From NCBI GenBank assembly GCA_031394335.1, contig JANMXS010000257.1:1-21166 (forward strand): a DNA stretch of 21,166 nucleotides. Reading direction: 5' to 3'. A model generated the notes under the pieces. The model saw only the letters and a program-made list of their open reading frames with translations. It was not told where the DNA came from and ran no database searches. Below, piece after piece: positions 7,539 through 13,049 of this stretch. A program made the position numbers and the translations under genes. Source of the DNA: UKL13-2 sp031394335. Lineage in GTDB: Bacteria; Pseudomonadota; Gammaproteobacteria; Burkholderiales; Usitatibacteraceae. Within the stretch, counting starts at the first letter, position 1. Each line of letters opens with the position of its first letter.

Positions 7539-7940
7539 ATGGTTGAGAATGCAGGCGGCGCATCCGGCGAACGCAAGGGTCTGCTCGATTCACTGACCAC
7601 GCTTGCGGCAACGCTGGTGGCCATTGCGCACACACGCCTGGATCTGCTGTCTACAGATCTTGAAGAAGAGCGGGAGCATCTGTTGTCGTTGCTGGTGTTG
7701 ACACTGGCGGCCCTGTTTTGCCTCGGAGTTGGCGTGGTGCTGGCAGCGATCCTGCTGGTGGTCGCATTCTGGGACACGCACCGTCTTCTGGTACTCGGGG
7801 CGCTAACAGGATTCTTTCTGGCTGCAGGCATGGCGGCATGGGGCTACGCAACGCACCGGGCGAGAACCAAGCCGAAACTATTTGCAGGCAGCCTGTCGGA
7901 ATTATTCAAAGACGGACAGCATCTCGTTTCGCGCCAATGA
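7539..7940 (+). CDS. yqjE: YqjE-like phage-holin-fold membrane protein
   Basis: The 133-residue protein has a short polar N-terminus, an amphipathic helix with the family pattern LAATLVAIAHTRLDLLSTDLEEE (about 22-44; split here across the motif TRLDLL-STDLEEER), and two transmembrane helices (about 47-77 and 83-103). The TRLELLxxELxEE-like pattern followed by a helical hairpin defines the YqjE/holin superfamily III (DUF1469) proteins, inner-membrane proteins of unknown activity. It starts 9 bases after the DUF883 stop with no strong ribosome-binding site, suggesting translational coupling, and overlaps the next gene by 4 bases (ATGA). Confidence 0.83.
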   Translation: MVENAGGASGERKGLLDSLTTLAATLVAIAHTRLDLLSTDLEEEREHLLSLLVLTLAALFCLGVGVVLAAILLVVAFWDTHRLLVLGALTGFFLAAGMAAWGYATHRARTKPKLFAGSLSELFKDGQHLVSRQ

Positions 7941-8215
7941 ACCAGAAATTGATGCAGCTGGCAGAACAACGTGAACGCCTGATTGCGCAGGCTGCCGCAC
8001 AGCGACTGGCGCTGGCGCAAAGCATCGAACCCTGGCACATACCCCTAGCGCTGGCCGACCAGGGACTGACCACGATACGTTATATCAAGCGCAATCCTGC
8101 CTGGATAGTCGGCGGTGTTGCCTTGCTGGCCGCGCTACGGCCAAGCCGCGTCGGCAAATGGCTGCAGCGCGGCTGGGTGACCTGGCAAATCATGCAGCAG
8201 TTGCGCAGCAGATAG
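7937..8215 (+). CDS. yqjK: YqjK-like protein
   Basis: This 92-residue protein begins MNQKLMQLAEQRERLIAQAA, the typical heptad-like N-terminus of YqjK family proteins (coiled coil rich in Gln, Arg, Glu). A short hydrophobic segment follows (PAWIVGGVALLAALRPSR, about 52-69), then a basic tail. The ATG overlaps the TGA of the YqjE-like gene (ATGA at 7937-7940), which decides the start over a longer upstream frame that lies entirely inside yqjE. It is the last gene of the block. Function is unknown; synteny implies membrane partnership with the YqjD- and YqjE-like proteins. Confidence 0.78.
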   Translation: MNQKLMQLAEQRERLIAQAAAQRLALAQSIEPWHIPLALADQGLTTIRYIKRNPAWIVGGVALLAALRPSRVGKWLQRGWVTWQIMQQLRSR

Positions 8216-8298
8216 CAGAGCCTGAAATATCCAGAAAGGCGGCGGGACGCCTGTCACGAGCCGGCATCAACCTAGTCCCGGGCAGACAGCGCCCGATT

Positions 8299-8325
8299 AA
8301 AAAAAACCCTCCGCAGAGGGGTTTT
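8299..8325. terminator. Bidirectional terminator between yqjK-like and cupin-like genes
   Basis: CCCTC pairs with GAGGG around CGCA (8307-8320), with eight A residues on the left and GTTTT on the right. On the minus strand this gives a hairpin followed by eight T residues, so it is stronger for the cupin-like gene, which ends 17 bases away; it can also stop the six-gene plus-strand operon. Confidence 0.75.
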
Positions 8326-8342
8326 AGCATTTTTCGCCAACG

Positions 8343-8726
8343 TTATTTCAGCGTCACAACGTAAAGCACGACCTCGGACTTGCCGATGTTCTTGGCGATA
8401 TAGGGCTCGGAGGCATCAAACGCCTTCACTTCACCTGTTTTCCACCGTACGGATTCTTTCCTGCCATCAGGATGGATGCGTTGCAGCGTGCCGCCCTTCA
8501 ACGTGCGTATCACCCGATAGGGGCGCGCCACGCTCGGGCTTTCGGCACCCGGTGCCCAACGCGCCTCCAGCACACGCACCTTATCGTTATCCAGCAACTC
8601 CTTCTGCTCATACTTCGGCACTGCCACTTTCGCTTTCTCCGCCGCGATGGCCGGACTCGTGCTGGCCCCCACCAATATGAAACCTGGAACAAGAACACTT
8701 ACGAAAAATCTGGCTAATCTGTACAT
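8343..8726 (-). CDS. Small secreted cupin-like protein
   Basis: The 127-residue protein has a signal peptide (about 1-28, ending SPAIA before AEKAK). The mature part has short beta strands and the cupin-type succession DNDKVRVLEARWAPG, RVIRTLKGGTLQRI, DGRKESVRWKTGEVKAF and AKNIGKSEVVLYVVTLK. The HxH metal ligands expected after the first strand are not there (the region reads ESPSVARPYRV), so it is probably a metal-free cupin barrel without the usual chemistry. The ATG at 8726 is preferred to a TTG two codons upstream because GGGGG lies 7 bases before it. Its upstream region is interrupted 77 bases away by the end of the IS remnant, so its promoter may have been altered. Function unknown. Confidence 0.62.
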   Translation of the reverse strand: MYRLARFFVSVLVPGFILVGASTSPAIAAEKAKVAVPKYEQKELLDNDKVRVLEARWAPGAESPSVARPYRVIRTLKGGTLQRIHPDGRKESVRWKTGEVKAFDASEPYIAKNIGKSEVVLYVVTLK

Positions 8727-8803
8727 GATCAAACCCCCTTTACCTCAAAATGTCATAACCCGTCAATATGCGGGCGGCTTCATTCTACGCCGACTCATTT
8801 TTT

Positions 8804-8827
8804 GGCTCTTCAGGAAATCGAGTGGGT
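8804..8827 (+). repeat. Left terminal inverted repeat of the IS
   Basis: 24 bp starting GGCTCTTCAGG; exact reverse complement of 9804-9827. Identity stops immediately inside (GATTTT on this side versus AAATTC on the other). Confidence 0.9.
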
Positions 8828-8841
8828 GATTTTGGGTCATT

Positions 8842-9716
8842 TTAGAGCGCTGGGAGCATGCACGTGAGGATTTTCAGCCGCAAGTATTCTTCATCGCGCA
8901 GCCCGTATGCGCACCGCTGGATGACGCGAATCTTGTTGTTTAATCCTTCCACAAATCCGAGCGAGACCTTGTTCTCCGGCTCGCAGTAGGCAGCGATCCC
9001 ATCCCAATGCCGATCAATCATCTCAGCGAATTTCTCATAGGGCTCCAGGCGCTGCCACTTCAGGCTGGCACGCCAGTTCTCGAAGAATCGTCGCGCCCAG
9101 CCCGCGCGCTCGTAGTCCCAGAGTTGACCGAAGGATTCTTTGAGAAGATACGCCGTATTCAAGCGCTTGTTGGCGGCCAACAAGGTCTTCAACGCACGCC
9201 TACCGTCCAGGTCGAGATGCTCCCGGTGCGACAGCAGCGTGTACTTCTGGCCCTTGATGAAGCGGCGCGTCTCCCCGGAGAGACGCGCGTACTCCGACTT
9301 GCGCACCGCATCGAGCGCTTTGCCCAAGTGGGCGATGTCCTTGATCGTCGCCTGCCGGCAGCGCCGGCCCACGTAATGGGAAAAGCGTTGGGTATAGAAA
9401 GGGTTGTCCGCCAGGAAATCGAGCCGCTCGCGCTTCACCTTGCCGCAATCCCGGCAAGCGAGGCGTCGAATCTCGAACTCGAGAAACACCCGCGTATCGC
9501 CGCAGGACAGATCGCGCACCCGTCTCGTCTTGCGGTCGTACCAGCCCGACTGCACCCGGCCGCAACAGCCGCAGGTCGTTTTTTTGAGCGTCGGACCAGG
9601 GTGATGATGCGCGCCTTCGGATCACCGAAGATACCGCGCACCGTGGGTAGCGGACGGAACCCGGGGAACGCGTATGCGTCAGATAGCCGCTTTTGTCGCT
9701 TCGTTGAATTTGCCAT
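8842..9716 (-). pseudogene. ISL3-family transposase, internally deleted and split over two frames
   Basis: Reading starts at ATG 9716 (MANSTKRQKRLSDAYAFPGF) and continues in that frame to an A7 run at 9585-9579. The rest of the protein is one base back (-1), giving the zinc-finger KKTTCGCCGRVQSGWYDRKT, then CRDCGK and the helix-turn-helix region (YVGRRCRQATIKDIA). From there the sequence jumps to HLGKALDAVRKSEYARLSG, which in intact relatives lies just after the second catalytic Asp. The expected segment with both catalytic Asp residues, about 120 codons by my recollection of full-length members, is gone; the junction is near 9330. The third catalytic residue region is retained (SLGFVEGLNNKIRV). 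The joined product would be about 290 residues versus 400 or more in the family. It cannot be an active transposase. Confidence 0.85.
9579..9585 (-). other. A7 slippery site in the transposase (candidate -1 frameshift signal)
   Basis: On the minus strand the reading is TCA-AAA-AAA-CGA in the upstream frame and AAA-AAA-ACG-ACC in the downstream frame. The heptamer A-AAA-AAA lies exactly where a -1 slip would join the N-terminal frame to the zinc-finger frame. The site may be programmed or a simple one-base mutation; sequence alone cannot decide. Confidence 0.55.
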
Positions 9717-9803
9717 CCAGTTATGATGCCCAATTCAAACGCCATTGAATACACCGAAACCCCAGTATCCATGCGGCTTTCAGACCATTTTGATCAAGAA
9801 TTT

Positions 9804-9827
9804 ACCCACTCGATTTCCTGAAGAGCC
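9804..9827 (-). repeat. Right terminal inverted repeat of the IS
   Basis: Exact reverse complement of 8804-8827 (24 bp). Its outer edge, base 9827, is also the point where the downstream substrate-binding-protein reading frame begins, and an in-frame TGA lies inside the repeat (9819-9821). Confidence 0.9.
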
Positions 9828-10361
9828 ATTAAACTTTTCAAGGAAAACGGCCTCGATCCCGAGAAAGACATCAAGATGTTGCAAGTGCCGCTGGGTACCG
9901 AAATCGGCGCCTTCATGGCCGGCCAGGGCAAAGTCGCGGTGATGTATGAACCCGGTCTCGACCAAGCCGTCGCAAAAGGCATGAAAGTGGTGCTGGGCTT
10001 CCCGAAGCTGTACGGCCCCTATGCATTTTCGGCAATCACCACCCGCACCGATGCCGATCCGGATACGGTTCAAAAATTCGTGAACGGCATGGAGGCGGCA
10101 CTGCGCTCGATTCGCACCGACCCCGCCGGCGCCATCGCGATTGCCAAAAAAGAATTCCCGACGCTCGATCCGGTTGTCGTTGAAAATGCCGTCAAGCGCA
10201 TGATTGAAGATAATGTCTACCCGCTCAGCGTGGACATCACCCCGGCGGCGCTCAAGGTGAGCATGGACACGCAGATCGCGCTTGGCAATCTGGCCGCGCA
10301 ACCGGTGCATGACAAATTCATCGTGGGTTCATACATCAAAAAAGCGCTGGCAATGAAATAA
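9828..10361 (+). pseudogene. NitT/TauT-type ABC substrate-binding protein, 5'-truncated at the IS edge
   Basis: The frame is coherent from base 9828 (IKLFKENGLDPEKDIKMLQV) to TAA 10359-10361, about 177 codons. It matches the second half of NMT1/SsuA/TauA-type binding proteins: a domain-closing segment QVPLGTEIGAFMAGQGKVAV, then EPGLDQAVAKGMKVVL, then the C-terminal helices with VNGMEAALRSIRTDPAGAI and VSMDTQIALGNLAAQP. The signal peptide and first lobe (about half the protein) are missing and are not on the left side of the IS, so the gene was lost by deletion, not split by simple insertion. An internal ATG at 9876 could start a 161-residue fragment, but it has no convincing ribosome-binding site and would not fold as a binding protein. 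Confidence 0.82.
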
Positions 10362-10502
10362 GGCGGTGGCCGCTATTGCGGCGGACCCGTTTCGGCATGG
10401 CTTGATCGAGGCGTTGGCTTGCTGGAAGCGGCATGGTGGGTCGAGCGCAAGCCGCCCGGACCAAGGCTTTTCCCTTGAGCAAGCGATAAGTGGCGCGCAA
10501 AC

Positions 10503-10540
10503 AAAAAGGGCTCGCGAGTGATCGCAAGCCCTTTATTTTT
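10503..10540. terminator. Bidirectional terminator between truncated binding-protein gene and tRNA-Val
   Basis: AAAGGGCT (10505-10512) pairs with AGCCCTTT (10527-10534); an inner GCGA/TCGC stem closes on GTGA. A five-T tract follows on the plus strand (10536-10540) and AAAAA precedes on the left, so it also serves the minus-strand tRNA, which ends 11 bases away. Confidence 0.85.
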
Positions 10541-10550
10541 CAGCAATATT

Positions 10551-10627
10551 TGGTAGGCACAATTGGACTCGAACCAACGACCCCCACCATGTCAAGGTGG
10601 TGCTCTAACCAGCTGAGCTATGTGCCT
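10551..10627 (-). tRNA. tRNA-Val (anticodon GAC), CCA encoded
   Basis: The 77-nt gene folds as a complete cloverleaf: acceptor AGGCACA/TGTGCCT (7 bp), D-stem GCTC/GAGC, anticodon stem CCACC/GGTGG around loop TTGACAT (anticodon GAC, valine), T-arm GTTGG-TTCGAGT-CCAAT, discriminator A and encoded CCA. It reads valine codons GUC and GUU. It is followed by a terminator and preceded by its own promoter-like sequence, so it is a single-tRNA unit. No duplicated 3' end was found nearby that would mark it as an integration site. Confidence 0.97.
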
Positions 10628-10635
10628 ATATGCCT

Positions 10636-10665
10636 ATTTTAGCTGAATGTGGGGCTCTCCGGCAA
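10636..10665 (-). promoter_or_regulatory. Promoter for tRNA-Val
   Basis: On the minus strand TTGCCG is followed after 18 bases by TAAAAT (5 of 6 to consensus), which ends 8 bases before the mature 5' end of the tRNA. Position and hexamers fit a sigma-70 promoter; transcription would start within a few bases of the tRNA. Confidence 0.55.
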
Positions 10666-10708
10666 TGATGGCGAGAATATTCGCGCAATATTCTGGTATT
10701 CAGCCCCT

Positions 10709-10744
10709 AAAAATAAGACCCCGGCAGTGATCTGCACGGGGTCT
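10709..10744 (-). terminator. Terminator of the glycine-zipper gene
   Basis: AGACCCCG pairs with CGGGGTCT (8 bp) with an inner GCAG/CTGC stem; on the minus strand the hairpin is followed by TATTTTT. It lies 38 bases after the stop of the glycine-zipper gene and shields the tRNA promoter from read-through. Confidence 0.85.
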
Positions 10745-10782
10745 CATTTTGGCCGCAGCGACGCTGCGATCGTCTACCGGAA

Positions 10783-11577
10783 TTAACTGCGAACCGCGCG
10801 ACCGTTCTCGATTTTGACTTTGTCGCCAACGCGGATGCCGGGTTCGGTTTCATAGCGCAAAGTCTGGAAAGTGCCGTCTTCAAGGCGTACGCGTACGTCG
10901 TAAACGCTGGTGGTCTTGGAATTTTTCTCGACGGTATTGCCAAGTACTGCGCCGCCGACTGCACCGGCCACGGTGGCGAGGTCCTTGCCGCGACCGCCGC
11001 CGACCTGATGTCCCAGTACGCCGCCGAGCACACCGCCCAGTACTGCACCGGCACCACTACCTTCGCCCTGCTTGGCGATCGGGGTGATGCTGTCTACGGT
11101 ACCGCAGTTGCGGCATACTGGCGGCTCATAGGCGGCAACGCGGGTCGGCTGGTTGTTGTAAGTGCTGTTCGAACCCTGCGAGTAGGTAGGCGTCGGCTCA
11201 CGCTCACGCGAACTGTTCGGGCTGTTGCTGGCCACATGCGTCGGTTGTGAGGATTTATGCGCGGTTGCGGCCTTCTCCGACTTCGCCAAGGGCTGTCCGA
11301 TGGTGCTGCTGTCGGCTGACTTCAGGGCTTGCGCTTTGCTTGCCGGGGAACCCGCTTCGGAGTTCATAGCGGCGGTTGTGGCGGCAGATGTTGAGGGTGC
11401 CGAAGCTGCTGCGGAATCCGCCTTCTGGCCTTGCGCATTGGGAATGACACCGGTCATCACACCGATAGCGACCGCGCTAAACAAGGTCACGGCAACGGCG
11501 GCGACGATCAGCATGGGATGCATTCTGCGTGAGGCAGAATTCGTTACTTCGCGGGGGGCATCGTTCATATTGGGCAT
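10783..11577 (-). CDS. Glycine-zipper 2TM-domain envelope protein
   Basis: The 264-residue protein has a short basic cytoplasmic start, one transmembrane anchor (about 21-44, MLIVAAVAVTLFSAVAIGV), and a long low-complexity linker rich in Ser, Ala and Thr (50-150). Next come a CxxC pair (Cys155, Cys158), the glycine-zipper pair GAGAVLGGVLGGVLGHQVGG and AGAVGGAVLGNTVE (172-215), and a C-terminal beta region (VYDVRVRLEDGTFQTLRYET ... VKIENG). The zipper plus beta tail is that of SlyB/PcpY/OsmB-like envelope proteins, normally lipoproteins; here an uncleaved inner-membrane anchor and linker replace the lipid. The ATG at 11577 is preceded by AGGAG 6 bases upstream. It is monocistronic, with its own terminator. 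The role is probably envelope integrity; the linker could span the periplasm. Confidence 0.8.
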   Translation of the reverse strand: MPNMNDAPREVTNSASRRMHPMLIVAAVAVTLFSAVAIGVMTGVIPNAQGQKADSAAASAPSTSAATTAAMNSEAGSPASKAQALKSADSSTIGQPLAKSEKAATAHKSSQPTHVASNSPNSSREREPTPTYSQGSNSTYNNQPTRVAAYEPPVCRNCGTVDSITPIAKQGEGSGAGAVLGGVLGGVLGHQVGGGRGKDLATVAGAVGGAVLGNTVEKNSKTTSVYDVRVRLEDGTFQTLRYETEPGIRVGDKVKIENGRAVRS

Positions 11578-11803
11578 ACTAAACTCCTGTCGTTGGATGG
11601 CGACACGTTAAACAGTTACGTGGTCAGGGCATAACGCGGTGATCCATATGCACGTTGACCGCCGCAGAGGGGGGCGAGTTCCCCAATAAAAACAATGACA
11701 AGCAACACACCGCTATGCTTCGGCGGCATCGGCAGCATTTTGTTTCGCAACTTCGCACCAACTGCCCGAGCGACCCCAGTGATTGGTGCCGCCAATATCC
11801 GGA

Positions 11804-13030
11804 CTAGTCCGCGCCAGGCTCCATCGTCACGCCCTGCGCCAGCATCGTGTTGATGGCCGCGTCGCCATAGCCCAGTTCACGCAAAATATCGCGGCTGTGT
11901 TCGCCCAGACGTGCGGCCATGGAACGAATCGACGGCGGTGTCTTGCTCCACTCGCCGAGCGGTGCGGTGGTGCGGATGGTGCCTTCGCTGGGATGCTCAT
12001 ATTCGGGAAAAAAGCCGATCGCATTGAGATGTGGATCGTCGATCAGCGAATCGATGGAGTGCATCGGCATGGTCGGAATATCGGCTTTTTGCAGTAGCGC
12101 AGCCCACTCGGCGGTGCTGCGCGTGGCCATCACCTCGGCAACGAATTCATAAACCTCGCGGATATGCGTGGCGCGCGAGGAGTGATCGCAAAAGCGATGA
12201 TCATCGAGCAGATCGTCGCGCTCGATCACCTTGAAAAAACTCTGCCAGTGCTTGTCGTTGTAGATCAGCACGCACAGGTGGCCATCACGGGTGGCATACG
12301 GGCGGCGGTGCGGCGCAGTGAGGCGCGAGTAGCCGGTCTTGCCGATGGCCGGCTCGAAGGTCTTGCCGGCCATATGATCGCCCAGCACAAACTGCGAGAG
12401 GCTCTCGAACATGGTCACTTCCACTGCCTGGCCCTCGCCGGTGCGCGCGGCGTGATACAGCGCGCCCATCACCGCAATCACCGTCTGCAGGCCGACGCTG
12501 CGATCGCCCAGCGTAACCGGCGCATAGCGCGGCACTTCACTGTCCTGGTCCAAGGTCAAGGAAGGCACGCCGGCCGCACCCTGAATCAAATCGTCATAGG
12601 CCGGACGCCCGGCATAGGGGCCACGTTCGCTGAAGCCGAAGGCGCCGACGTAAATGATTTTCGGGTTGACCGCCCTTACCTCGTCGTAGCTCAAGCCCAG
12701 ACGCGCCATCGCGGCGGGTCGCACGTTGTAGACCAACACGTCTGATTGCGCAGCAAGCTTCAGCAAGGCCTCGCGACCTTGCGGCTGTTTGAGATCGAGC
12801 ACCAGCGAGCGCTTGTTGCGATTGGCATGCAGGAAGATATGTCCCATGCCGGGGTTTTTCATCGGCCCCACCCAACGCATATTGTCGCCTTGCGGCGGCT
12901 CTACCTTGATAATATCCGCACCCATATCGCCGAGAATCTGCGTGGCATACGGCCCCATCACCACGGCGGTGAGGTCGAGCACGCGCACCCCGGCGAGCGG
13001 GCCTTTGTTTTCTTTGTCGAGTTCGGTCAT
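11804..13030 (-). CDS. Family III CoA-transferase (CaiB/BaiF type)
   Basis: The 408-residue protein has the full CaiB/BaiF/formyl-CoA-transferase pattern: GVRVLDLTAVVMGPYATQIL near 14-33, GDMGADIIKVEPPQGD (34-49), NRNKRSLVLDLK (71-81), then RPAYDDLIQGAAG (142-154), whose Asp146/Asp147 region includes the likely catalytic nucleophile that carries the acyl anhydride intermediate. It moves CoA between organic acids; the acids are not predictable from sequence. The ATG at 13030 begins 19 bases after the relA stop, with only a weak ribosome-binding site, so translation probably depends on the relA transcript. The in-frame upstream extension lies inside relA and is rejected. Family length is about 390-410, so the gene is complete. 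Confidence 0.9.
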   Translation of the reverse strand: MTELDKENKGPLAGVRVLDLTAVVMGPYATQILGDMGADIIKVEPPQGDNMRWVGPMKNPGMGHIFLHANRNKRSLVLDLKQPQGREALLKLAAQSDVLVYNVRPAAMARLGLSYDEVRAVNPKIIYVGAFGFSERGPYAGRPAYDDLIQGAAGVPSLTLDQDSEVPRYAPVTLGDRSVGLQTVIAVMGALYHAARTGEGQAVEVTMFESLSQFVLGDHMAGKTFEPAIGKTGYSRLTAPHRRPYATRDGHLCVLIYNDKHWQSFFKVIERDDLLDDHRFCDHSSRATHIREVYEFVAEVMATRSTAEWAALLQKADIPTMPMHSIDSLIDDPHLNAIGFFPEYEHPSEGTIRTTAPLGEWSKTPPSIRSMAARLGEHSRDILRELGYGDAAINTMLAQGVTMEPGAD

Positions 13031-13049
13031 TGGTATTTTTTCTTTGCGC

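Larger units (their letters stand above)
8804..9827 (-). mobile_element. Defective ISL3-family insertion sequence (1024 bp)
   Basis: The element is bounded by perfect 24-bp terminal inverted repeats beginning GGCTCTTCAGGAAATCGA. It carries one transposase gene on the minus strand that lacks its catalytic centre. The 8 bases outside the left end (CATTTTTT) and right end (ATTAAACT) do not match, so the 8-bp target duplication usual for ISL3 elements is missing. Together with the decapitated gene at its right edge, this suggests the flanks were rearranged after insertion. The element may still be mobilised in trans because both ends are intact. Confidence 0.85.

Noticed and set aside
8796..9835. 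Target-site duplication around the IS
   Set aside because: The 8-bp flanks CATTTTTT and ATTAAACT do not match, nor do shorter flanks beyond chance.
10551..10627. tRNA-Val as an attachment site for an integrated island
   Set aside because: No repeated tRNA 3' segment and no integrase gene is visible in the window; neighbouring truncation is explained by the IS.
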